A stretch of 64,000 bases of DNA from NCBI GenBank assembly GCA_918807975.1, contig OU964923.1, positions 22,549,235 to 22,613,234 of the forward strand, written 5' to 3'. This DNA is from Aplidium turbinatum (Eukaryota; Chordata; Ascidiacea; Aplousobranchia; Polyclinidae). Below the pieces are notes generated by a model that did no database searches, was not told the DNA's origin, and saw only the letters and a program-made list of their open reading frames with translations. Positions 35,801 through 47,700 of the stretch are shown here, piece by piece; within the stretch, counting starts at the first letter, position 1, and each line of letters begins with the position of its first letter. Position numbers and translations under genes: made by a program.

Positions 35801-38800
35801 AATGTCTTTCACATCATTGAAATACTTAAAATTGAGAGCAGGGGGGGGGCATCCGCCTCCCCCTGCCCCCCCGATTCCGGCGCCTCTGCCTGTAGGCTAT
35901 GTGTTAATCATTTTTGTCTCCATTTCATTGGTAATTGCACAATTACATGAAATGACATTTTTGTACATATTTCAGATGCTACTGTAGAACTTTGTGTCGA
36001 TGAGCACAATGCATTGAAAGGGATATATTTTCAAACCAAACCAATGAGAGATATGTTTGCAGCGTATCCAGAATTGCTGTTGGTAGATGCCACATACAAA
36101 CTGAATGATTTCAAGATGCCCTTGTATGTGCTCATGATTGAAGATGGAAATGGTGAAAGTGAAGCAGTTGCTTTTTGGATTGTCGCAAATGAAGACCAAG
36201 ACACGGTTCAAGCAATGGTTGAAATTTTTAAGGACACCAATCCGCAATGTCACAAATGTGAAGTGATAATGACTGACAAAGACATGACCGAGAGATTGGT
36301 GTTCAAGAGAAATTTCCCCAACGCATCTCTACAAATCTGTTTATTCCATACTCTGCGTTCTATGAGAAGAGAAATAAATGCCGAAAAACTCGGTATTTCA
36401 CAAGCTGAGCGGATGGCTGCACTGGACATAGTTCAAAAAATAGTCTATGCTGCTGATGCAAACATCAAACTGAAACTGAACATCAAACAAACTGAGTTGG
36501 TGCCCATCGAATGCCTCAACGAAGATGTGGCGGTATCATCTGTGAGGCATTACTTCACGTTTGAGGGATGGCGCAGTGTACGGCACTTCATGTCTGAACT
36601 GCAACTTAACGGGTCATGGACTTGCCAGATTTGCTGTGATGACCAGTAGCGGCGCCACGGGGGGGACTGGGGTGGACATGTCCACCCCACTTCTATTTAT
36701 GGTCAATTTTGTAATTCGTCGAGATCCGATGAGAAAACTTGGGGGATGTATGCAGGGGGTTAGGGGGGCCTAGTGACTGCGTCATAAATTAATTTCAACT
36801 TCTTACTTATGAATTACTGTTGCAGCATTGACATACGAAGAAATAAAGAATCTTCATGGTTATCGCTCTATTGTATTGATTGATTGTAGTCTAATTTTAC
36901 CATTTTGAGGTGATGGCTTTTATCACAGCTGAGACACAAGCTTTGTAAGACCTAATAGGCAAAGGTTTTGATGGGGCCACCAACATGTCAGGCAAGGATG
37001 AAGGTGCACAGCAACACCTAATTGCAGCGGGTGCCAAACCGTCGGTATGTTTTCATTGTTTTGCACACCGACTAAATCTTGCGCTTGGGCACAGTGTTGA
37101 AAACGTAGCGACAGTCAAAACAATTGGTAACATCTACAACTTTATGGACTGTTCTCCCAAGATACATTTTTTTGTATAAAGAGCATTTTAAAAAGGATGG
37201 AATCACGTCTGGAAAAATTGCATTGCACTCGTTATCTGGTAGGCTACTAGATGGTCTCATTGGTCTGCACGTTCAGATGATCTGGATGTTGTTATTAATG
37301 TAGCCTATATCCAGCACTGCTGTCAATGTTCCAACAAATGCCAAACGAATGTAATGGTGTATCTACTGGATGTTTGTTCCGCATCAAGCAAACTGAATTT
37401 GTTGCTGCTAGTCTAATTCTTCATAAATGCTTTTCATTAAGTAAACAGGCTTCAGATTATTTAAAAAGTGGAGAAATGGATCTCACCACTGGGGTTGCTG
37501 CTATCAACGACTTGAAAAGAGCATTTGACTCACTGCGTTCAGAGGAAGATTTTACCAAATTGGTTTTCAACACATCGCTGTTTGCGGATAGAAATCAAAT
37601 TACCAGTGAAACCACTACGCCGGCTAAGCGATGCCGCTACCCACCAAGCCATTTCCGAGATGGTCAGATATTATTGATAGGTTGCAATAGTCTTCCGTGG
37701 AGTGAATCTGAATCCATTACAGAATAGTTAAGACGAGATTTTTCTTTATCCTTTGACAGAATGCTGAATGAACTTAAAAAGCGTTAGGCTACTCGGATCA
37801 AACATGTGAATTAATGTCAAATGTAGCTGCATTTTATTACACGCACATGTCTCCATTAAATTTGCCTAAAGTTGAATATTTGGTTAAATTCTATAATTTC
37901 CATGAAAATCAGGTTGGGCAGCAATAGGATCTTCTTTTTTGGGGTCAGCTAATTGTCACAAGTGGAAACTAGAAATTGAAAAGCACCAAAGTGGACCGTG
38001 TGGTTGTGTCTTCTTTCACTTTTGAAATTGTGTGAACAAAACGATCTTAAATCATTTGTACAGCGGTTTGTTTCAAAATATTGCTACTGTTGCTACTTTG
38101 CCCATGACTGTGGCATCTTGTGAGTTGTGAACGTATCCACAGCAAAATAAGACAATAAACTATTAGCCTATCTGCGACCTGCCATCATTACAAAGACTTG
38201 AACATCTGGTGCAGATCAGCAGTAAGCGAGACATTGCCGACAACACTGGTCCTCAAAAATGGTGAAAGCTTTTCAACTGACCTGCGAGCGCAAAATAAAC
38301 CTTTAGTGCAATGATTCTTAACCAGTAGCCTAATGTACGCGCATACAAAAAATATTGACGCCGTCAACGTTAACGCAAACGTTTGAAAAACCATGCGCCG
38401 TATGCGTTAACGTAACTTGTAAAAAAAGTTGGCGGCGTCAGCGCATACATTAGCGTAAACTAATTTTGTTTGCTAGGTGCCAAACATTCACACGGTATAA
38501 ACCACTCGAAACAAACAAGTTTTATTTTGAATTTCCACGAAGAAACACAAGCATCTGAAAGTGTTCATCAGACATTTTGCTGTGTTTTGGTTCCAATATG
38601 TCTTTGCCCATTGAAAAACGTTCTTTCAACTGCAGCGCTGGAAGGTATTGGCGTGTTGTAGCGAAAAAAAGACATTAAAAAGTAGCCTATGCGTTGACGC
38701 TATGCGCTAAAAAACCGCGAAAACTTTACGGCGTAGCCTCAAGCGCAACTATCCAAAAAAATGTGGCCGCAAGCGTTAGCGTAAACAAAAAGTCTACGCC

Positions 38801-39279
38801 GCATACTTGCGGCGTAGAATTTGCGGCGTATACGTAGGCTACATCTCTGTTTTTAACCTATGGCAATGGATATTATTAGGTACCGGTAATAGCCAGGTTT
38901 TTTAAAATTCTGTTTAAGGGGCCACCCAATAATTTTTTATGAGGCCGCCTATCATTGCAGCAGCTCCATGACATAAAATAACGACAAGCTTGCTAACATA
39001 AAGATCGTAGTTGGCAATTCTATGGACCGCAGAGGAAATGTATGGGAGCGTTTGGCCCCATTCTATTCTTTTGTTCATATTACCTCAAAATATTTTTGTC
39101 CACCCCACTCATTTTTGGCTGGCGCCGCCCCTGGTGATGACCTCGGAGATTTGTCCAGCATTTGCTGTGACTGTTGTTTGAGATGGACCCACCTACAATG
39201 CATTGGAAGAAGAACTGCTCCGAAGAAAAAGAATTGGTTTTGTTATAATTGCCACTCAAAATTCAACCAGATGACGTAA
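32868..39279 (+). CDS. MULE transposase with ZSWIM3-like N-terminus and C-terminal PHD finger (PHD exon split by hAT)
   Basis: Exons: 32868-33121, 33271-33379, 33804 to about 33927 or 33935, about 35042-35140, then 35976-36643 continuing at 39142-39279. The first two exons resemble the N-terminal domain of ZSWIM3 (GKTFRNFDEVSQAIKQYEAK; SCVDEHNHDSTE). The last exon has the MULE core: LLLVDATYKLND (first Asp), VIMTDKDMTER (second Asp) and ICLFHTLRSMRREI (Cys-x2-His). I could not place the third acidic residue with confidence. A PHD finger follows (CQICCDD, then ICCDCCLRWTHLQC and WFCYNC). The PHD is cut by the hAT at 36644-39133 with an 8-bp duplication; without it the frame runs straight through to the stop. 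The exon 3-4 junction fits only a GC-AG intron (donor near 33928) and is uncertain. Confidence 0.8.
35372..35888 (-). mobile_element. 517-bp hAT deletion derivative, in MULE intron
   Basis: Ends are CAGGGGCGCCGGAACG on the left and CCGGCGCCTCTG on the right, with a perfect 8-bp duplication CCTGTAGG (35364-35371, 35889-35896). Its sequence matches the two outer parts of element 17570-21490 in reverse orientation, so it is an internally deleted copy. It lacks the 791-bp insertion seen there at 20502-21292. Confidence 0.9.
36644..39133 (+). mobile_element. hAT (zf-MYM/TTF type) inserted in the PHD exon of the MULE
   Basis: Ends are CAGTAGCGGCGCCAC on the left and TGGCGCCGCCCCTG on the right, with a perfect 8-bp duplication GTGATGAC (36636-36643, 39134-39141). 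Transposase pieces on the plus strand are GFDGATNMSGKDEGAQQHL and CFHCFAHRLNLALGHSVENV (about 36968-37110), then KQTEFVAASLILHKCFSLSK and beyond (37326-37727). The reading has several frame breaks. A further repeat-rich insertion-like block with TTAACG and CGGCGTA motifs occupies about 38318-38850. Confidence 0.88.
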
Positions 39280-39408
39280 AGGCAAGTTTTGTTCATGTTC
39301 ATGGGTAGCCTACGTTTTGTTCTTGTTTTGATTTTGTTCACGTTTTGTTTTGTTTATGGGTATAGCCTATGTTCCAAATGCTTAGCCTATGTTCCAAATT
39401 TAGGATTG

Positions 39409-40146
39409 AACACAATTTGCCCAAACACTATAGCGTAAGTCACTACGTGAACATCAAGTCTTGTGCAACATTATAACATTTGATGCATTACTTCGGAAAT
39501 ATGTTTTTTCTTTTGTTGGAAGATGCGAAGTATCGTCTAACTCTATTGTTGCCTCCCTGATGAGGTCCGATTGCCATTGTAGGCCTATAATCGCTTTATA
39601 TCAGACCTGATGTCATCTGGTTGTTTTTATCGTTCTGAATAAGCTTACTTTCAATTCTTCCAACGCTCATTGCATGTAAATTTGTAACAGTTGTAGAATG
39701 TAGATAGCCCATTTAGGCTAGTGAGCTTTTAAACCGACGGCATCTAAAGTGGCTCTCTGTGACCTTTATGCATTTGCACTTTGTGTATTATTTCGTTGTT
39801 TTTGTTTTGGATATGGACAACTTTGTCTGACGCAAATAAATAATAATAATTAACTTACAACAATTCTATGTAGACTATGCTGTTGCCTAGTCTTGATGGC
39901 TGCCATGTCATCTGATTGTTTTCATCGTTCTGAATACTTTCAATTCTTCTAACTTGTAACACTACCGTACCATTGTATGTAAACGTGTAACAGTAGATAG
40001 CCTATTTAGTGAGAGTTTCAACTAACGATATCCAAAGTGGCACTCTGTGACCTTTGTGCATTTGCAGGTTGTGTATCATTTCGTTGTTTTGTTTTGGATA
40101 TGGACCGCTTTGTCTGACGCAAATACATAATAGGCTAATAAATATT
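39409..40146 (+). repeat. LINE 3' end fragment with tandemly repeated tail
   Basis: The sequence from TTGCCCAAACACTATAGCG through GTCTGACGCAAATAAATAAT matches the tail region of the LINE at 49847-50760. The 3' tail (TTTTGGATATGGAC, TTTGTCTGACGCAAATA) is present twice, at about 39600-39850 and 39905-40146. There is no coding region. It lies inside the MULE after its stop codon. Confidence 0.65.
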
Positions 40147-41127
40147 AGGTGTTGTTAAAAGAAGTAAAAGTTTCTTCGGCATTTTTCGGAAATAAAGCTA
40201 AGTCTCTATGTTTTCTTGTTGCTAATTCCTGGCTGAGATGTTTGGTATTGGCAAAACTTGCACTTTTAATGCAATTTTGTTTAAAATTAGGCACTTTTTT
40301 TTAGACTGATAGCATCATTCTCAATATCGTAACGTCACACGCGTGCCAAAGGGGGGTTGTAACCCCCAAACCCCCCCCCCATTTGGCTACGCCACTGGTC
40401 GTAACAAAGCAATCAAAATGTTTTATAAATTAAATAAAATGTTACCACAATAGCTTAACGATTGAGTCGTAGCGTAGCCTAAAGATTTGAGTAGGCTACA
40501 AGACGTAGTCCGGGAACATCGTGAATCTGGGGTGGTAAAAGGATAGACCCTCGGCTCGGCCCCAGAGGCTCACACGACGACGACGTCATATTTTAAACTG
40601 ATTGTCCTGCTTTATAATAATAATCGTGTTTTTATTTGCATCCATTGCGATAACATACAGTGCACTGCGATCACAGATGCGATACAACAGACGACAGGAA
40701 GCAGCAAAAGTGACATAGTCTTCAAGTCAGCTGGTCCCCTTATTTTGGCTTGCCATTAGGCCTAAGTGTCTTTACCGAGACACAGCCGCGTCCTTTCGAA
40801 CGCCAAATATCCGAGAGACGTTCTCATCACTCGGATATCTGGTATCATGCACCCTATAACGTCCGAGTTTTGTCGCTACTACCTTTTTCTAGATCTCTGC
40901 TATGTTTGTCATATACTGTTTTTTCGTTGTGATTGTTAGAATTAAAAACAAACTAAACCGCCACAAAAACGCGTAGCCTAACGATTGAGTCACTTCGGGT
41001 GAGAATTTAGTTTAAAAAAAGGATTACGTTGTGATCGTTAGAATTAAAAACAAACTAAACCGCCACAAAAATGCGTAGCCTAACGATTGAGTCACTTCGG
41101 GTGAGAATTTAGTTTAAAAAAAGGATT

Positions 41128-41200
41128 ACCTCTTGGAGGTATCGAACTCATATCCTGGGAGTTCAAACCAGACGATAACCGCACGCGCCACTGAATCACT
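41128..41200 (-). repeat. tRNA-like segment near MULE right end
   Basis: The minus strand reads CAGTGGCGCGTGCGGTTATC (A-box-like), and then TATGAGTTCGATACCTCC (B box) about 35 bases later. The acceptor stem pairs poorly. It resembles the segments in elements 27207-28177 and 29488-31870. Confidence 0.5.
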
Positions 41201-41347
41201 TTTCAAAAGCAGTTGAATTTAGTTATATATCAGCATTTTTTTCAGCAACAGCGCGCATGCGCAGTAAAAGCGACGTAAAGATTAAAAAAACAGGCATGGA
41301 ACGGCTGTATTTACGGCGCCGTAAACGTAGCCACTTCCTAACTAAAA

Positions 41348-42392
41348 CGATATGGCAGTACGGTATTGGCAAAATCAAAAAATACAAGCCCAAGTTTCCA
41401 GTTGAGCGCGCTTTTTAAAAGATCACGTGATGTATCCTTTTTTTTGGGTAGGTAAAAAAATATCTCTGGTAAAGACATACCAATCGAAGACTCCAATCGA
41501 AGTACCTGTTGGTCACAGCGGTAAACCCGGGGACATAGTAAGTATCGGGACGCGAAGGCGATTTCAGGCGTTGTTGGGAGAAGGGCGATTGTAGCAAACA
41601 GCTATTTTTGCACAAATAGGTTGCTCGTAACCGTTCCACTGCATTTTAATGCGCAAAAAGCATAGGCCTACATGACTATTGTAGTTGAAAATATAATTTT
41701 ATTGCAGTTTTGTAAACATTATATTATACGGTATTCATTATTATACAGTGTTAATATATACGCGCACTAGTCCAGCACAACATTGAATGCACTGAAGCAC
41801 GTACAAGTCGTACATAGACTACTGTCATTGACACATTATAGTTACGCAATACGCATGTTACCTAACACTATTAACAGCTACACAGTAATGAAAACGATAA
41901 CATCTATTTTCGTACGTTTCGTCAATCAATATAATTGACTTCTTCAAGAAGATACATCAGATGGTGTAACATGACAGACCACAATACCATGCAATAGTGA
42001 CAATCAAGGAAGCAAGTAAGTGATAAGATTGATGATACAAGCAATTTGAACAACGTAATTAATGCTTCCAACACCTTGATCAAATTTACCCAAGTCAAAT
42101 ATTCTACAGTGTAAATATCTACTTTATATATATCGCCATTTAGATTACACTATGTTTCGTAATATAGACAAGTAGACGTAAATATACAACAGCAACTTCA
42201 CCAATACTCACTTCATACGATTGGTTGTAAATAAATGTGAAGTAAGCATATAATAAACATTACAGTACAATACCAAGCAAGCTTGAAAAAATTGTTCAGG
42301 TGTTAATGAGAGTAGCAACTCTATTGGCTGTGAACTGTGAGGTATAACAAATAAGAATAAAGTAGCAATAAAAACGTGTAAACAAAACATAA
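41348..42392. other. Intergenic, nothing recognised
   Basis: AT-rich DNA between the MULE and the P-like pseudogene. No gene or element is supported. Confidence 0.4.
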
Positions 42393-43411
42393 CTAACTTT
42401 TGTGTGTGCTTTTTAAAGTAAGTTTTCGAATCTTTCGATTAGTCACCATTGTGGAAGGTGCAATCTCCTGGGCATTAAATTGTTTCAGTTCATTTTTAGC
42501 GAAACAGTTAAATGCAGTGCACACAATTAAGTTAACGTCGGAATGTCCATTATCACACTTTTGCTGAACTAAATCGCCAATACCACGAGACTCTTCGACA
42601 TTCAAGATTGAAGAAGTAAAAATAAAACGCTAATTCAACAAACTAAATAGTTTCGACTTAGCCAAGTCATCACACAATATAGCAGTGTAATATTGAACAG
42701 CCAGCGCTGTCACTGCAAAGCAGTATTCTGTGGGAGCGGATAAACCACCACGGTCAGCTATTGCAAAAAGATGTGCACGATAATGTGGTACCGACTCAAG
42801 GAGACTCGGCCCATCAACATTTTTTACCAATAACATCTTACAAGCACTCGAGAGATACTGTGGCCAATGTATCCGCTCACAAAATACGTCACATTAGCAT
42901 CAGCATCGGAGAGGACATTCACATTAACTGCAGAAAAAAATTAGTAAACCATCAAACATCTGTAAACGGAAAAGTTGACATCGAAACGTCAAAGCCGAGT
43001 GGAAAAGCATCAAGGGTTGTGAGGTTACCTGCTGCAAGAAGCTCATGTTGCTGCAACAAACTAAGAGTGCGAATTTTTTTTCAGCTTTCAGAACTTGTTT
43101 TACAAACATGAAAAAATTACCACCATTGGCTTGCTGATACCACCCAAACCGTCCTTCTATTGAATTGGACAAACATTTTCCAGTGAGAACATAGGTGAAA
43201 TGATGGTTGGTTATCAATGTTGCGCCAACTCCGGAACCGCACCCATGGTCTAAATGCATGCAGTATATGTCTGTGAAGTGAGCCCAGAAAGGTTTCTTTT
43301 TTTCCAAAGTATAAATAGATCTCTAGCTTTTCCCAAGAAGGTCAAACTCGGTTGTTGTTTGATTCCATCAGCTTCAATTGGAGAACACATCTCATCTCTT
43401 TTTCGAAAATC
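42393..43411 (-). pseudogene. P-element/THAP9-like transposase C-terminal pseudogene
   Basis: The minus strand carries, in order, FRKRDEMCSPIEADG and ARDLFILWKKRNLSGLTSQT (43411 to about 43255), HFTYVLTGKCLSNSIEGRFG and WYQQANGGNFFMFVKQVLKA (to about 43085), FVSGYIGHSISR after an acceptor near 42928, and a tail with TAFNCFAKNELKQFN ending at the stop at 42393. The EGRFGxYxQxxGGN block and the following GYIG block are typical of P-element/THAP9-type transposases. One in-frame TAG follows TACI near 43253, and at least two frame changes (near 43230 and in the A-run near 43075) disable it. The THAP domain and catalytic part are not in the window. Confidence 0.7.
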
Positions 43412-44079
43412 TGAAAAAATGCAGTGCACATTAGTAATTTCTGAGTAGTGTACTACTGTACACCCATTGGTACACAACATACAGTTTAGACCAACGAGAT
43501 ATAACACAATGAGTGGAAACTCCTCTTTTTGCTCCGTTTTACGTGTCGGCCGTCACGCTTCACTACAGACACTTGCGCAGTAGATTAAACGGACATCACA
43601 AGAGTTTTAGATGGGATGTTCCTTCGATTTTATGTGCGTTGAGCTATCTCACCGCCTAAGATGCTTGGCTAATTAGTAATATAGTTTTGTACCATGGGTA
43701 AGGTGCTATCCACATGTTAGGCTATTTTCAACCTATTATTTAACATTATGTTATTGTCAGAAGCCTAAAATTAAACTCTAGTGCAGCCCTAAAGTTAACC
43801 CAGCCAGGCTACTGTTAGCCTGTCAGCAACTTAATCAATTTTGAAGGACCTGAATTTCTAATAAGCCGTCTACACTAGCGTCGTAAGTCTTACAATGTTT
43901 TTAAAACCTTAGGCTATAGTCTTGCACTGTTGCTAGTTGAATCGTGAAATAATAATAATAATAATAATGATAGCATTTATATCCCGCTCAGATTAATGAA
44001 TGATTGATATCAGAGCGGCTCTCAATTTAATGTTTAAAGTCTGGTCTACATACATAAAACTAGGCTCACTGGTTTGAAA

Positions 44080-44319
44080 ATGCCAACCACAAGAAGCTTA
44101 CCAGAAGTTTGGCTACCTGGGAAGCCTACACGGGAACTTTTGGGTTCTGGTCTCCCCACGAATGGTGCTATACTACGCAAGTTCATGTTTCACCACCGGG
44201 ATGAAGGATTGACAATTGCTGTATACGGTACAACTAGTATAAATCTTAAACCACCACCACTTGAGAAAATTTTTGAAGAGCTCAGAAATTGTAGAGCTTT
44301 TTTACATTACGGGACATGA
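44080..44319 (+). CDS. Short frame, unknown product, plus strand
   Basis: MPTTRSLPEVWLPGKP, then RELLGSGLPTNGAILRKFMF and HHRDEGLTIAV. The first 55 residues look coding and resemble N-termini I recall from uncharacterised invertebrate proteins, but I cannot name the family. A GT donor (GTATAC) follows LTIA, so it may be a first exon whose partner exons are absent. An AAT microsatellite precedes it (43943-43970). Confidence 0.4.
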   Translation: MPTTRSLPEVWLPGKPTRELLGSGLPTNGAILRKFMFHHRDEGLTIAVYGTTSINLKPPPLEKIFEELRNCRAFLHYGT

Positions 44320-44711
44320 AGTAAAACAAAGTAAAACACAAAACAAAGAAGAACAAAAAAACGAATTAAATTATTTACGTGTCACAAAAATTTTGGGGCT
44401 ACACTAGTGATCACTTGAAGCAAGCTAACTGGGCTAATAGAAGATATAAAATCAAACAAAATTCGACTGAGTAAAGTTTGTTGCACAGTAGCCTTGATGT
44501 AAAATCACTGGTATTGCCCACAACACTAATTCGGCGCTCGCTAAAAGCGGCCACTCCATAAAAAGTACCTTATAAAAATGACGTTCCATGAAAAAAACCG
44601 TAGTCTAAAGCAATGGGAAGGCGTAGCACTACAACATAAAGTACTTTCATTTACATTTTATTGTAAAACAACGAGCAATATTCCGTACATTAGTGTCTTT
44701 ACTGTAACGCT

Positions 44712-47700
44712 TTACGCAGACTGATGTTGTTTTTCTGAACTGTTTATATCAATCTCCTTAAACACAGTCTGCATTGTATTACAAAAGCTGAAATGTTTTC
44801 GAAAATCCACTTCCAGCCTCAGCAAAATTTTCATCAGAGTAGGACTTGGCTTCAGTAATGTTCCGTATTCGTCGTTTTGTAGTGTGTCAATCATAGATGA
44901 ACCCGCTGTGCAACTGGTGTCACTTTCTAGTTTAGACAAAATGCCTTGTTGTTCATCTGTGGCTCTGCGCTTCAATTTTCGTAACACGTATCCCCCAATA
45001 TATTCTATTATGTGTATTTCATCAGTTGTAAGCACCGTATTAGTCGTTTGTTGTTGTTGTGAAACTTTGCTATTTTCATCTCTGAAATGTAAATTTCAAA
45101 ACGTTAATGTTTGTGTATTGAACATAGATGCTGGCAAGCAGTGGCGGCTCGTGCCATGGGGCTGCAGGGCTGCAGCCCCCCCTGAAAGAAAGAGAAAAAA
45201 GGGAAGATATGTTTTCCTCTGTGTTTGTCCAACCCGATTACTTTTTTCACTTATGGATTGCGGATTGAAAATTAAAATATTTAAAAATTTGTTTGGAAAC
45301 ATGGCTTTGGGACAACATTCTTTGCAGCCCCAGATTTTGGATTTCAAGTGCTCTGATTGGCTAAAAAATATCCTTGAAGCTCCACCTCTTTTGGTATTTT
45401 ACAGAATACATAACAGCAATTTTTGAATCTGTTGGGGCTGCATGGAAAACAGCCCCCCCCCCTAACCGAATAATTCTACAGACTTTTTAAAGTTAAGTTT
45501 TGTTTCGCAGAGTAGCGATGAGACATGACTGTAAATGTGATAGCTGTAGGATTAGGGTATTCAACAGGTTATAGGATGTACCGGTACTAGGGCAAGAAAA
45601 CAACAGTGCTAGGACAAGAAACAATAGTGCTAGGACAAGAAACAATAACTTACACTGGATCTCGAACCTCAATCGTCTTAGGCTACTGTGTGACTGTGAT
45701 GTGCAGTCTGACCATAAAAAGAGCTCAACACCTGCTCTCCTGGGCCACATCGAAACCTGCTTTTGCCTGAGGATGGGTTTCTTTTATGTCCGGTTTTCTT
45801 TATCCATCCTATTATTGTTATTACAAAGTGGCTATTTTTACACACTTGTTGCCATAGTTACAATCAGGTGTTGCCAGAGTTAGGATTAAAGTTAGGTAGG
45901 GTTAATTAAGGTAAGGGTTAGAGTTAGGAATAAGGTTAGGGTTTTGATCTTTGCCCAGTTTTGATCTTTGCATGTGACTCCATGCTGCTGAGGGTTGGTA
46001 TAGTATTTTCTAGGGCAAGGAACGATAATTGTTTCCACTCAGTGATCCGTCAGGAGTGATAGATAGTTAAGTTAGGTGCTTCACTAGTGTCTGCCCTCTA
46101 GGTCTAGTACCGGTATGCTGCAGAAGTGCATCTACATGAATGATTTATCTTCTGAATTAAACGGTCTTTCTGTTGGCTGCTGCATTGGCAACTCCTGTCT
46201 TCAATCATTTAATGTATGCTGAAGGCTTGTGTTGTTTTGCATCAAGTGTCAAGGGACTCCAGAAACTCATCAATGTTTGTCAAATGTATGTAGTTTCTCA
46301 TGACATTATATTTAATTGCAACAAAACTGTTGGTGTTTTATATAAAGCCTAGATGTTGAAATTTGGCTATAATCCGATCATATATAATACGGTATTTAAA
46401 TAAAAATCGTATCTGCTTTGAGACCCTTGAAATATATTGGAGTAATAATTAACGCTTCTACCTGATGATAAAGACATGAAACGACAATTACGGTCATTGT
46501 ATTGTTCTGAAAACATGTTAAAAGCAAGGTTTTCCAAACGTTTGATTGCTGTTAAAAATGTGTTGTTTCGTTCCTATTGTATGCCTTTATATGCCTGTCA
46601 ACTATGGTGTAACTATCTTCTATCCAGTAGTAATCGCTTACGTGTTGGATACAATAATTGTTACAGAATGTTGTTTAATCTGCAGAGACGATGCAGCATC
46701 ACCTCTGCATTCGTTGATAACAATATCACCATTTTTCAAGCTTTCATTTGTAAAAAATTATATCAGTTTGTAACCCGCTGTAACTTGTCTTCCAACCAAT
46801 GGATATATGAACTAATGCGAACAGACTGTTACACTCAATCTTTGTATTTGGTACATTACGACTCAGCTCTTCGGAGTTGAGTATCTGCTTTGTTTCTACT
46901 TTCATCTTGAGTCTGATGCAAATAAATAAAAAAAAAATATCATATATATATGGATACTCTTATTTTGACTCTGAATCTACCTTCATTTAAAAAAATTGAC
47001 AATGATTTCATTTGTCTTAACAGGTTTATGCTATAATAATTTACACTTTAATTGGAACATTTTGCAATTTATATACAATGGATAATTCTGTAATGTCATT
47101 GAAAAAAATTAGGTTTTCCCAGTTGTCTCTGCAAGAAAAACTTAGCATCAAAGCACATGGAAGACCCACTCCAAACCTTGACATTTCCCAATCATCCACC
47201 AGTAGAGGTAACCCTTATGCAAGGAAGTTTAACAGAAATGTGTATGATGATCATGACTGGCTGTGTGGCTGCAACAGTGAAAATGCTTTCTTTTGCTTTC
47301 CCTGTTTACTGTTTGGTGGAGATCAAGAACATTCCTGGACCAAAGTAGGTGTGAAAGACCTGAAACATCTCAGTAGAAAGACAGAGAAGCATAGTAGATC
47401 AACTTTCCACATGAACAATACTTTGAGTCTTTCAGTGCTTGGCAGAGTTAATATTGCTACACTTATAGATTCTGGATATCAACTCTCCATTACTAAACAT
47501 AATGAAGAAGTAACGAAGAACAGAACAGTATTGTCAAAGATTATAGATTGTATATATAAAATTTTGTGGCAGATTTGAATTGCCATTAAGGGGACATGAT
47601 GAAAGTCAAGGCTCAAAAAATCCTGGTGTGTTCATGGGGTTAATTGATTTTGCTTCTAATCTTGACTCACGCTTCCAAAATCATTTTAATTCTGCAAAGG

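Larger units (their letters stand above)
32186..41338 (+). mobile_element. 9.15-kb Mutator-like element (MULE) with 9-bp duplication
   Basis: Inverted repeats of about 96 bp (32186-32281 and 41243-41338) start GGAAGTGGCTACGTTTACGG. The 9-bp duplication TAACTAAAA is perfect at 32177-32185 and 41339-41347. The element carries one spliced gene (32868-39279), hAT insertions at 35372-35888 and 36644-39133, LINE 3' pieces (39409-40146), a 102-bp tandem duplication (40926-41027 and 41028-41129) and a tRNA-like segment (41128-41200, minus). Without the later insertions it would be roughly 6 kb. Confidence 0.9.

Noticed and set aside
38318-38850. Independent transposon with CGGCGTA-rich ends inside hAT 36644-39133
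   Set aside because: The ends share TAGCCTA and TACGC motifs, but I found no convincing target duplication, so it is mentioned only within the host element.
41512-41535. Solo-LTR-like GGTCACAGCGGTAAAC resembling the flank of the BEL/Pao LTR at 61024
   Set aside because: The match is only about 16 bases and does not continue into the LTR.
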